From Hymenoscyphus infarciens (lineage: Eukaryota > Ascomycota > Leotiomycetes > Helotiales > Helotiaceae): a DNA stretch of 64,000 nucleotides. The notes under the pieces are model-generated. The model saw nothing but the letters and a program-made list of their open reading frames with translations, ran no database searches and was not told the origin of the DNA. The stretch spans positions 23,013 through 87,012 of the forward strand of contig LLCB01000256.1 in assembly GCA_001414345.1 (NCBI GenBank), read 5' to 3'. Below, piece by piece: positions 39,672-50,475 of the stretch. Numbering within the stretch: the first letter of the stretch is position 1; each line of letters begins with the position of its first letter. The translations under genes and the position numbers were made by a program.

Positions 39672-41037
39672 CAGAAACCAGAAGGAAATCCGCGATTGTT
39701 CTTACGGAAGAGGACAGTGATGGGGTTGTGTGCGACAAGTGACAAGCAAGTCTGACGTGTTTGTGTTTGACAACATTGGAAAGATATTGGAGTATAAAAT
39801 AGAGAATTGTATTTTTAGGGAAGGTACGTGTAAGAGTATGGAAAGAAGGGCTGTAATAGAGAGCAAAAACAAACCTTCTACTACTCTATATCTAATATTT
39901 GTTATTCTATATCTGATCTCTAGTAAAGTGTTATAGCAAATCTATAGTACTCTTCTATACTAAGAATCTAGTGAACGTATACTATCTAGTTATAGTCTCT
40001 TAGAAATATAGATTATTATCGTTACTTAACTTTATCGTTAGTACTAAAAGTTATAAAATTAAAGCTATTTATAGATATTAAATTCTTAAAGTTTTAACAC
40101 TCTCTACTAATCTATATTTAGTATTTATAATAGAAGCTTTATAGAATATATAGTAAATATTATATATATATATATATATAATATTCCTGGTTTATATTTT
40201 TAATTATAAGTATAAATCTATAATAATACTTACTTATCTACTAAGAGTATACTTCTACGTCTAGCTTATTTTACTTAAAGCTATTCTTAGATACTACTAT
40301 ATTTATAACATACTATCTTATAATAGAGTCTTAATTATAAGAGAAAGATAGGTAGATAGTTGGGCTAAGCTATAATAAATAGATGTAGAATAGAAAAACA
40401 AAATTCGTTTTACGGCTGTGTAAATTGCTTCCTTGCAGAATTCAGGGCACCGTGATACACTGTAGCTTGCGACAAGTGCTCATGACGAACATACGTTTAG
40501 TGGGTCCGATCTCTACAAACTTTGCTTGTTCGGGTTCAGCTTGCTCTTTACCTACCACAAGCGTAACTCGTGCCGCATTCACAGTGGCGCGGGGTAAGCG
40601 CTTTCGGTGAACACTCGTGGCGAGCGTGGCGACGGTCTGGTGGAGGGGCGGGGTGACAATGTTGTACACAATATTGTGCTCGGTTACCCATTCCTAATGG
40701 ATCATGAGGCACGCCTCATCTCAAGTGAGACAGACCTCTTTAACGCTGACTCCCCCGACTCTGCGACCGTGGGCGTTTTCTTTTTCGGGCAAGGCAGAAT
40801 TGGAAGGCGGTTCCAGGCACAGGCAAAGTCAGCCCACGGTAGTCCACATGCATATTGGTTGTGTAACTTGAACTTACCAGCCTCGTATGATATATACATT
40901 TCCTTTGCAACTTCCTAATTCATTATACGCTCATTTTACCAACCAAGCTTTTGTCCATTCTGCACTCCTTTTATCTCCTATATTTCTCTCACATATCTGA
41001 CTAAATCATCACCGCAACTATCCAAAGAGCCGACCTC
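39672..41037. other. Intergenic with a 440-bp RIP-like AT block
   Basis: About 39950-40390 is TA-rich with few CpA/TpG, including an AT dinucleotide run near 40160-40182, so a small decayed repeat sits inside the island. The flanks are balanced. The C/T-rich stretch at 40920-41035 looks like the promoter of the gene at 41038. The open frames at 40425-40918 overlap on both strands and show no domain. Confidence 0.4.
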
Positions 41038-41507
41038 ATGCCAAACGAGTCCGAAGTTGCAACAGGAGGTCGATTCAATCTGGTGGAAAAGAAACTACAT
41101 ACAAGATATGCTACTCCGGGAAGGCTCGAAGACGAACTTGTGGCACTTCTAGGAAATCGCGCACAATTCAAGGTGGAGGTAAATCGTCAAGCCGGACATC
41201 GGAAACGTTTCCACTAACTATTGAGTTTAGATGAGGCACAACGTTTACAACATAATTTCGTCAAAGCCTTTTGATGTAGTATGTTTTTCTTCTATATATC
41301 CTCGTTCTCTTGCCTCTTCCGTGAAATTATCACTTTCTAATTGCTATTCTTGATTTAGGGGCTGTTGTTAGACAACTGCCAAGGGCTTTCTACGAACTCC
41401 GGCTTCAAAGACTCTATGATGGCTCACAACTCCACGACCCAGACCACAGCGTGTACTTGATACCCGAATTCAGTCTACACTTTGATCTCTTCACTGGGCG
41501 AAAATGA
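41038..41507 (+). CDS. Small MRHN-motif protein, paralogue of 39312 gene
   Basis: Exon 1 is 41038 to about 41179, reading MPNESEVATGGRFNL to F-K-V-E. The intron GTAAATCG...GAGTTTAG follows, and exon 2 begins MRHNVYNIISSKPFD at 41231. A second intron from about 41276 to 41358 (ends TTTAG) leads to a terminal exon, of which one frame gives a protein-like end (LPRAFYELRLQRLYDGSQ, then LFTGRK and stop at 41507). Joining to that frame needs a weak donor (GTTTTT at about 41283); the better donors give a different frame and an earlier stop. So the 5' half is solid, and the 3' structure is uncertain or frameshifted. Function unknown. Confidence 0.5.
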
Positions 41508-42013
41508 ACGACTCGTGAATTGAGAAGCAAAAATGTCACTATCCAGATCCAGCAACATATGGCACGATCGTTGTTTTTCGGGGTTTCCCCAACACTTGTG
41601 TTTTAGATTTCATATACGACGATGTTTGTTTGGGGAATTCATTTGGTGCTGCACAGTCTAAGAGACTCTTTTTGGCATTTCGTGGTGGAACATAATATCT
41701 ATATAAACACAGCTTCAACAACATGTTCTTTTGCTTAACTCTTCCTTGGGCCTTTGTGTATAGATATTTCTAAATTACAAGCTTCTTCTTTGATGAACTG
41801 TAGTTTAGGCGTCCGGCCCCAATTGATTCTTCCTTTTTCCCAAAAAAATTATTTATCATTCGACTGGAGATAAAAGTTCGGAAACCTGGCAAAACAATAA
41901 CATTCCTAATATCCCTTTTGTGAAGTGAAGGTGGGGGTGCCAGGGCATACCCCCCCCCCCCCTCAATTCAAGATCCTGAGAGCGTTTTCCATACCCGATC
42001 TACCTGACACATG
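41508..42013. other. Intergenic, with a 13-C homopolymer
   Basis: The 3' ends of the two flanking genes converge here. A run of 13 C at 41950-41962 lies 52 bp beyond the stop of the CorA-like gene. An open minus frame at 41539-41724 has no support. Confidence 0.45.
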
Positions 42014-44030
42014 TCATACCAGGGGTATTTCTTCTTCGTGTATTACTTTCAGAGGTCGGGATGGGCGATAAACCACCAAATACCACCAAGATCCTACTGT
42101 GAGAAGAGTGAAGAAAACAGTAACAACCACATATATCCATATATAACTAGAAACAACCGACCCACTCGACCAGTCGAAAAAAGTCATTGAAAAGACACTC
42201 TGAATGAAGACTCATGTCAGCACAACATCCCTCAAGTGGGAAACGAATATCTGTTTATACCGCAAAGAAAGTACCCGGAAGAAACACCATTGTAACCAGA
42301 GCTATTGACCTCATATGCTTGGATTCGCGCCTGGTGGCCAAGGCAATTTCAACATTCGTTTCACCGTGTGACTAACAGATGTCAGCGGCTGTGCTGAGGT
42401 TTTTTTGAGTCAGAAGGACTTACCCATTGTGTGGCCATTGCCATTCCGTCGACTCTCATTGTGCAATCCCGAATCTTGTCATCATATTCGTCGCTTATTG
42501 CTTGAATTCTATCTTTGATCTTGTGTCCCACTCGACGCATCTGCTCCTTGAACACTTCTGGGTCGTGGAAAACACATGGCTCTTCGGTTTCCGTGGGTAT
42601 TTTTGTTGGTTCGCGTCCGATCTTGCATAAGTCTTTCTGGGAATACTCCTCATTCTCTTTACCAGAGGTTTCTCGAGCAATTGATGACTGGGGTTTGTCG
42701 GGGGGAAGAATACCACCTGGATCACAATTTCCTTGTTTGGTATCATGCAAGTTACTGTCAGAGTCATCTGCCCGATGTCTGACAGTTATCGCAGGTACTG
42801 TTGGCTTGAATACTGTGGATCGAAGCTCTTCAGCATGTTCAGTCATCTTCAATAGTTGCGTATTCCAACTCACAAGTCCATTTCTAAGGTATGATGTATC
42901 CAACCAAGCCGATCTCTTATCCTGATTTCGTCTCTCCGCTTCTGAATTTGGCATTCTTTCCCTATCCTGGAAGTCCAACTCAAAGATCCTGGTCTCTATC
43001 TCGTCAATCGTCGCTTCCACAATATGCACGTGTCTAGTCCTTTCAAGTTCTGCGAATACCCCTGGCATCAGTAATGGATGTGATGCTTCGGCTGTTGCAA
43101 ACGAAAGTCTCCTTATAATCTCCTCTTCAATAGAGAAAGGACAGCCAAAAAGAATAGCAAAGGTTAGACCACAATGAGGGAAATATGTAGCTGTAAGGGC
43201 GAGATCCATATCCCATGCATTAGAGGTACGGCAATTATACACTATGGAAGAAGTTAGTCACGAGTGCGACTTCATTTGGTTACCGTGTCAAGAAAATACA
43301 CACCATAGGCCGGATATTCCGGCTCCTCATGCTCCCCCATTAGTACTTCTGAGCTGGAAAATATCGGAATGTCCGCTCGGCTAATGTCTCGAGCTATTGA
43401 ACGATGAGTATAAAATTTCTTCGCAATATGTCGAAACGTGACCTGTGAAAATGGTAGTGTTCGGACACTTCGTCGACGATGAGGCTGCGTGCTCCCCGAT
43501 TCTGGGTTCATGGTCTGAGGTTTCTCATTCAATGGGACTTCCATAGTTTTCAGCGTGTTCGAGCGTCCCGGCATTTCTACCTCTAGACGTTGTAACCAGT
43601 CATTCGAATAAGCTTTCTTCACTCCATTGAACGCTACTTCTCCTGGACGTTTGGCCAAACTTTCCCACTGAGTTAGTCTGAAAGTAACATACTCGTAGTT
43701 CCAACAACTGGTAGCTTACATCAGTACCAACCCAGAATATGCTCCATCAATAGTTGGGCAGTCCTGTGGGATGTTAGTCATACGTATGAAAAAACAATTG
43801 CAAGGTTATCCATGCCATGTTCAACCAATTGTCCCATTCATCTTCCCCATGAAGCGACCAAATCTCAGGTACCTGCAAAGCATAAGCTGCGAGTTCCAAT
43901 CGAACACTCATAGATAACATACCTTGTTTCCAATAAGCATTCGTGCCACCGTGGCATGTCCCTCCTCGTACCGAAAGACGTTGTCCAAGTCTTTATCGCT
44001 TAATCCTGAATTGTCACGAGCCCAATCCAT
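42014..44030 (-). CDS. CorA-like (divergent) two-TM transporter-type membrane protein
   Basis: Minus-strand exons: 44030-43923, 43872-43826, 43763-43728, 43707-43304, 43241-42424, 42371-42261, 42199-42014. The introns of 50, 62, 62, 52 and 61 bp are normal, but the 43727-43708 gap is only 20 nt (see findings). If all are spliced the product is 569 residues. Recognised parts: W-D-N-W-T-A-Q-L-L-M-E-H, then Y-V-T-F-R-L-T-Q-W-E, then a cytosolic region with C-R-T-S-N-A-W-D-M-D and P-G-V-F-A-E-L-E-R-T-R-H, and at the C-terminus two membrane segments: one around LPGTFFASVFSM and one around Y-I-W-I-Y-V-V-V-T-V-F-F. This matches the fungal CorA-like superfamily, in which the GMN signature is replaced; here no GMN is present, so Mg2+ transport cannot be assumed. 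Probably a plasma- or organelle-membrane protein. Confidence 0.72.
43708..43727 (-). other. 20-nt GT-AG segment interrupting the CorA-like frame
   Basis: On the minus strand GTACTGATGTAAGCTACCAG lies between exon text ending H-I-L-G and text starting W-N-Y-E-Y-V-T-F. It contains a stop in the upstream frame and shifts the frame by two. Its ends are GT and AG, but it is far shorter than the other introns. Read as an insertion, removing about 20 nt would give G-W-Y-W-N-Y-E. Confidence 0.6.
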
Positions 44031-44870
44031 GGTCAAATGCAGAGAGCAGGACTAAAAGTGAATGCGGCTACAGTTTGGGCTATTCGCGTTGACTTTAAAC
44101 CACCGGTGCTTTAGAAACGTTGTTGTTGCCCTGCAATGAGGTTACGCCCGGTGACTTTGAGGCTGAACTCATCTTGCCGCGGCCCACTGTGGGACCTCTA
44201 GTGCCCTCGGGTCATTCTACCGAGTACTCTAAGCTTTGTTGTCTGTTGACATGTAATTCCTACTAATCGCGATTTTCTACCCCTCTGTCTGAAAGCTGAT
44301 ATAATGAATATATCGGTCAACAATAGAGGTTCCCTGACCTGGTCGCTATCTTCTTCTAGAATTCCCGGCAATCACGAACCCAGGCCAGGGAACGCCCGAG
44401 GTGGCGCGAGTCCTCGGCGGAGATCTAAGCACAAAATTTGTCCACTCAAACGCTTTCTCGGGTTCTCTGTACGATAATTTTCATTTTCGTGCTTGATCAT
44501 AAAGACGTGGACTGTTTCGGTACGAATGAATTATGTAGTGTTCATCATACAACGTAATATACCTCTGCATAACATGTCCAACGTGGCGGGCGAGTTGCCG
44601 CTCAGCAGGAGAGCCCCGCAATCTGCCCACTGAAGTTGCCCAATGGAATCAAAAGCCCTGTTTCTTGTGTTTCTTACCCTCACTCCGCCATTCCGTGGGT
44701 TACGTTGCGAGGCAAAATGACGGCGAGAAACTTGTTTACAACTCTACATAAATCTCTTCCACCATCTAGACCGCAAAAAAAAACAACACCCAGTATCCGA
44801 CGTCGAAACTCCCTACAGCATTTGTCCATAATCCAGATTCAACGAGACTCGAGGACTCAGTCACTTCATC
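44031..44870. other. Divergent intergenic region
   Basis: This lies between the CorA-like gene (leftward) and the tiny gene at 44871 (rightward). Balanced composition; the A-rich stretch at about 44776-44786 lies upstream of the latter. No gene supported; the open frame 44636-45019 has no domain and overlaps the 44871 model. Confidence 0.35.
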
Positions 44871-45076
44871 ATGCCGATTGCGTTTGTTCGAGCCACGTAC
44901 ACAGAGCAAGTTGCTCTAGAGCAGTACTTCACCGAGCTTTTCGGCTGGGGGCAAACAGAAGTCATTGTAAGAACACCCGAAATATAATTACACGAAGACG
45001 AGGGACTAAATTTACTTAGTGGAAGCGTAGCAGGTACCAATGCAGACTGCCTCGACACTTGACACCAGTACGTTGA
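44871..45076 (+). CDS. Tiny putative protein (50 residues), unknown function
   Basis: Exons 44871-44966 and 45020-45076, intron 53 bp (GTAAGA...TTACTTAG). Exon 1 reads MPIAFVRATYTEQVALEQYF, then T-E-L-F-G-W-G-Q-T-E-V-I; exon 2 begins W-K-R-S-R-Y. The layout (acidic/hydrophobic stretch, L-x-x-L-F-G-x-G, intron, basic start) recalls the MRHN genes at 39312 and 41038, but the MRHN residues are absent. It may be a decayed relative or a chance frame. Confidence 0.33.
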
Positions 45077-46014
45077 GAATCCTTTCTAGCTTTTCCGGTG
45101 ATCGTGCTGACTCCTTTGGAAGCTTGAAATCTCGTCACTTCAACAGGCTGCCAATGTGGAGCATTACGAACAAATGTGACGCGGACTCATCGAATTCGAT
45201 TGCAAGAACAAGATGCCTGTCTTGCTTGAAGGATTGCCATACGGGTCCCTTTTTTCTAGGCATGGGGAAGGGGCAGAAAGGTTGAATAAATTCAAGAGAT
45301 GAGGGACTCGGAAACTTAGAGCTCAATTCATAATCTGGCTCTCCATGACCCTTCTTGGAATCTTTGGTCTATAATAAAATGAGCGTGTGAAATTACTTGT
45401 AACGTCTCATTCTTGAACAATTATATCGTAGCACAGATTCCACCAATTCAGGTGGTTGCAGGCGTTGTAGCGTGCCCTAGTGAGAAAAAACTGAAAAGCG
45501 GCCATGAATTAAGATATATTAAGAACATGACAACTCTTGTCAAGATGAGCTTTGTTCTACTTGGGGTTTAAAGTGAAAAGAAAAAAGACAGGGGGCCCTT
45601 CTTCTCATGCGGTTGTCTCACTCAGTTTCACTACCTAGTGGTGCCGCTTTTCTTTTGATCTATACGTAATCATAGCTTAAAGGAAAAGAGAGAGGAATAA
45701 AGAGTTCTAGAACTATTTAGTATATAATCCTATAAGTTGATAGTACTATGTTATATAACTCTCTTAAGTTACTCTCTAGACTATATACTTATTAGAATAG
45801 TAGACTTATTTATTAAGAAAGTAAGAGAGTCTTTAATAGTTCTTATATTAGGTTTATTTAATATCTTTAAATAGTTTCTTATAAAGAACTTACTAAAATA
45901 ATTTAGATAGCTCTAGAATAGCTTCTAAGATAGTTCTCTATAAAGTATATAAACTAAGTATAACTCTATTATATCTTTATAAACTATTAGTTATAGAAGA
46001 TTACTATTTATCTA
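45077..46014. other. Intergenic, island 2 right flank into AT block
   Basis: Balanced up to about 45680, then TA-rich RIP-like sequence up to the hAT element. The last 8 bases (46007-46014, TTTATCTA) are the element's left target duplication. No gene seen. Confidence 0.4.
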
Positions 46015-47295
46015 TAGTGTTTTAGCTTTCCCCGCCTTAGTCAGCCTAGCACTCTAGAGAGGATAGGCTACCTCTCTCTATTAGGAAAGGAGAGAATAGA
46101 CTAATTTCACTTATAAGCTAGGCTAAATTAGACAAGAGAGATACTAAATTTAAATAGAAGAGGTAAGGAAGACTAAAAGAGGAGGCTAGGTAAGGAGAGG
46201 TGCTAGAGAGAATAGGATAGAATAAGAAGTATATAAGTAAAAAACATTAAAATAAGCAAAAAGTTATAAAAAGTACTAATATTATAAACTAATTTAAGAA
46301 GTATCAAAAACAATAATATTATTAAAGCTATTAAAAGACAAGATATTATACTTAAATTATACTATTATCCTAGTAGATTAGTAACAACTTAATTCTCTTT
46401 AATATTAGTGAATTAGCTTTCTCTACCTCTTAGCACTATTTAGATATTTTCCTTCTATCTAGGTAAACTCCGTGTTTTTCTACTTATAAGTATATAATAA
46501 GCAACACTAGTTATAAATAACTTATTTATTAAATAAAAGAGAGATAAGTACTACTAGAACACAGTCTATGTTTCATTTTAGTATTTTATTAACTAAATAT
46601 TTATTAATTTATTTATAAGAGTCTACTTAGCCTATCCTAGCCTAACCTCTAGGCTAGGCTAGGATAGGAAACCAAAAACACTACTCTTTATCCTACTACT
46701 TACCTTCTAAGTTCTTTTCTCTCTACTTCTCTTATAACTTTCAGTTTATAATAATCTACGCTTAAAAGCACTAAGTTACCTCTATTATATTAGGAACTGG
46801 TTAAGACTTAAATATAAGGGCTTATAGAAGTAAATAGCACTAAATTAAGTACTCTATCAAGTACTTAATTTACTATAGTAAAACCCCTGTTTTTAGGTAC
46901 TAATTAAAGACTAATATTATATACTTTTCTTAGATAGTACTAAATCCACTAATAATACTATAAATACTTCGTCTCAGGCGAATCAGTCTATAGCAGAGCC
47001 TTCTAAATAAACCCTACTTTACTAGGTCCTGTTATAGACTATTACGCCTAAGACTAAGTAATATAAGACTAGTATATATCTTATCTAGCCTCCTCTATAG
47101 GCTAGGAAAGGCTACCCCGATATCTCAGATAGGAAAGAATAGGTAGAACAAATTTCAAAATAAGATTAGAGTAGCTAGGAGAAGTAATATATTAAGATAG
47201 GATTAGGCAGGATAGCCTTAAAATAGAGGCAGGAAGGAGAAGAATCGTTAAGAAAGGATAGAATAACAGATTAGGCGAGGAAACCTAAAACACTG
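46015..47295 (-). mobile_element. hAT-family element with 8-bp target-site duplication
   Basis: The ends are TAGTGTTTTAG (left; originally CAGTG, one RIP change) and CTAAAACACTG (right), inverted over about 20 bp (AGTGTTTTAGSTTTCCYCGCC). Both flanks carry TTTATCTA (46007-46014 and 47296-47303). TIR type and duplication length identify the hAT superfamily. About 46690-46800, on the minus strand, matches the C-terminal transposase part at 21200-21350, so this is an internally deleted derivative at 1281 bp. A further insertion sits at about 46403-46683. Less RIP-mutated than its surroundings, e.g. CA and TG remain in 46930-47300. Confidence 0.82.
46403..46683. mobile_element. Small hAT-like insertion nested in the hAT element
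   Basis: The copy at 20843-21738 runs on without this 281-bp segment, so it is an insertion. It ends ATTAGTG... on the left and ...CACTA on the right. CTCTTTAA (46395-46402) and CTCTTTAT (46684-46691) flank it, an 8-bp duplication with one mismatch; the empty copy has CTCTTTAT. The right end carries an inner palindrome CCTAGCCTAACCTCTAGGCTAGGCTAGG region at about 46637-46665. Confidence 0.5.
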
Positions 47296-47303
47296 TTTAT
47301 CTA

Positions 47304-48272
47304 TACACCTCTACTATAACTATAGTAGTAAAGAGCCTTTATATTAACTTTTACTAATTCGATTAAGCTTATAATATATACTTCTATAATATTAGTATTA
47401 AAGCTTTATAAGTAATACTAAGTACTTAAAAGAGTCTATATATATTCTTACTTCATAAGCTAAGGCGTCTGAAATAGTTCTAGCTTTATAAGATTATTCT
47501 AGAATAGTTCTAGAAATAGGAATTATCTTATAATAGTCTCTACTTCTAAGCTTAATCTTAAAAATTAAGATAGTCTTAAATAGTTTTCTAAAAAAGACTA
47601 TTCTAAGAGTATCTTTAATAAAAAGTCTCTTATAAAAAGATAGTTAGGAAATTCCTTAATAGTTAATATCTAGGACTATTTTAGAATAGTTCTAGAACGC
47701 TTTAGTTTTTAGAATAGTTATTTAACTGTCTTAAATACTCTCTATTTTCCTTTAATATATAATTGTAGTGACGCTCTTTCTAAGCAGAGCTTCGGTGAGT
47801 CTATAATAGTCGTCTCGGTCAGTTAAGATGTCTTTGATAGTTCTAGAATCGTCAGCAATTCTGTGATAATGAGGCTCTTCCCGCATTTCCATGTTACACA
47901 TGCCAAGGGGGGCTGTGTGTGCAGATAATACCACAGCCTTACTGCGGATTGTCCAAAATCAATATTTCTATGACCCAATTGCATTCGAATCTGAACTCTT
48001 ACAAGCCTTCTTCGCTTATGCTTCCTTCCAATCGTTTTTCAACTCAGTACACCAACACTAATGGGAGACACAATTGGCTTCAGAACTCTTCCACGCGCCA
48101 ATTCTGGTAGGCTTGATGAGACTTACCTATATATACGCCCCACTTTGTCTGGCAAATGTGGGAAATGGCAGCTGTTCCAATGAAACGTCTTGCGAAACCA
48201 TTCAGTTTATCTCAACATAATCAGCACTACTTTACTATCATTTGAACTACTTTACGGCCTTCTTCCGGCACA
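47304..48272. other. AT block to island 3 border, then promoter region
   Basis: TA-rich RIP-like sequence up to about 47755, then balanced sequence leading to the kinase start. Short C/T-rich stretches near 48220-48265 lie just upstream of the ATG. Open frames at 47752-48110 are short and featureless. Confidence 0.4.
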
Positions 48273-50475
48273 ATGGCATATACCACTTCCAATGACGGTC
48301 CCGCTCGATCTCCAACAGAAGAATATTTTGAGTCAGGACCCCCAAAACCCGAGCTTCGCGTCGAAGGAACACTATATCGGAGCAATACAATTCCCATTCC
48401 TAGCCCAGATGAAACGCCCGTTACTCCAGACGAGCTCCCCGAGATTACCGAGAGCGACGATGTCCCAATGGACATCTTGCTTCGGAGATACATGGTCAAT
48501 GGGCCCCTTGTCAATGGGTTGAGGGGGGATTTCATGCCTCACAAAATATTACTCCAAATTCTTTCCAGAAAGCGGGTCTTAGCTAAGCTAAATACCTTTA
48601 CCAACCTGCAGAACCCGGAAACTTATCTTGAATTGATAAGGCCCGAGGAGGGGCAACTTACCGCGCTCGATTACAAGAAACCGAAAGAGGAAAGAGTGCT
48701 TTCGACAACACACACCTATCTACGCATTTTTGCTCTATTGGTCCGAGTCCACGAAGAACATCAGATCGGACGCTTTGTCAGAGACTATGTCTCGGATCAA
48801 AACCTACCTGTGTGTATCCATGAAGCCTCTGGACAAGAATACTTGAAAATATGTCTAGAGAAAGACCAAGAACGAGTGCTGCATTGCTTTGACGACTTGG
48901 AAGACTACAAAAGAGAGTCTATTCTAGCTAACCAGTCGGCTTACCTTGCACCTTTCTTTGATTTCGGCTTGACGCAGTATCTCTATATGGAGAATAGATT
49001 GCCATGGTGTAGGCAAAATGAAGTCTCACACGACTCAGCTCAGCCTTCTGAATTTGAAGGGGGTTTTGCTGCCGTTTCTCGTGTCAAGATTCATCCGTTG
49101 GCTCATGAATTCAAGAACACCCTTGAGGAGGTATGTCGACAATTTCATGAAATTGTTTTACAATACAATTGAAGCTAATACGTTTTTAGCTCGGCTTGAC
49201 TACGAATATATTCGCGCTAAAAAAACTGAAAGAATTGAAAGACAAAGGCATAGATAACCGGGAGAAATTTCGTAACGAACTAGACCAACTACAACGGTTT
49301 AATGGTCTGGTTCATAAGCATTTAGTTACTCTACTGGCGACATTCATCTTGAACGGAGAATATTATTTCATCTTTCCCTACGCCATTGGGACACTTGATG
49401 ACCATTGGGAACACGTTGTCAGAAGTCCTAAGCTGGACAGAGAGACAGTTCGATGGATTGCGAAACAGTGTTGGGGTCTTACCTCTGCGTTGTCGAGAAT
49501 TCACGAACCCAAATACTTGCATGGTAAAGGAATTGATAAATACGGAAGACACGGCGATATAAAAGCCGATAATATTCTTCTGTTTCCTTCTCCGAATGAT
49601 CCTAAGGGAATGCTTGTCATATCTGATATGGGGCTAACAGCATTCAACAGTAAGGTCAGCAGGTCAAACATTCCACAGCATAAAGTACCAAATGTTCCTG
49701 CTTCATACCGCGCACCAGAACTTGATGTCGAAGGGGGCAAAATTTCCCGATTGTACGATATTTGGACTCTTGGTTGCCTGTATCTGGAACTGTTTACTTG
49801 GCTTGTGTGTGGTTTTGAGGGGCTTGATGGGTTTCAAAGAAGTCGAAGCAATGGTACACCAAACAAAAATGGGAGCAGAAGCAGAGACTTCTTTGCTTTG
49901 ATGGATATGACCAACCCGAAAGAGACAAATGGACGCAAAATGAATGGAGCGACCAACGACATGAAGAAGCAGTATATTGCACAAGTAAAAGAAGAAGTCA
50001 AATTGGTACGTTTAAGTTCGCTAGAGTCTACCTTTCAATACTAACGTCTTCACAGTGTTTCGATGACCTCCGCAGCAACAAACAATGCAGCCAATTCATC
50101 CACGACGCCCTCGACATAATCGAAAACGAGATGCTAGTCATACTCTCACAAGACTCCGACGGAAACAAGAGACTGAGAACCGAATCTCCAGAACTCGAGA
50201 GGAAATTCGAAAACTTATACCTGAGGTGTAAAGATGACAATAATCCAGATTATTGCACCAAGGGAGTTCCTAAAGCGCGAATCACAAGAAGAATCACAGG
50301 TGTCCAAGTCACCGTCACCAAGGAAACAGCAGAGGAAATTGCCCAAAACAAGCTCTCAGTGGGAGTTTATAAACCTCACCACGATAAGAAACTCAATTTA
50401 TCGCTCTCGTCAGAAAATCTTAGCGGACTGGATAGGATGCCGAAAATAGAAAACCTCACTATCAAAAAATCGTGA
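48273..50475 (+). CDS. Protein kinase paralogue with DMG in place of DFG
   Basis: Exons 48273-49130, 49190-50005, 50056-50475; introns 59 and 50 bp (the second with TACTAAC) give 697 residues. The N-terminal module (about 75-255) has the same plan as the 35789-38838 kinase, including an L-x-I-F-A-L-L stretch and a Y-L-A-P-F-F segment. Then come G-G-F-A-A-V-S-R-V-K-I (G-loop remnant), Lys297 (F-A-L-K-K-L), H-G-D-I-K-A-D-N (Asp409), D-M-G (Asp432), S-Y-R-A-P-E and D-I-W-T-L-G-C. Metal-binding Asp is kept, but DFG Phe is Met, tolerated in some active kinases. The G-loop is poor in Gly. The tail is about 140 residues, without the long Ser/Pro region of its paralogue. Alone in a 2.8-kb island between RIP blocks. 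Confidence 0.88.

Noticed and set aside
42382..43242. The 286-codon frame as a separate gene
   Set aside because: It has no ATG at its start, and splice sites join it in frame to exons on both sides.
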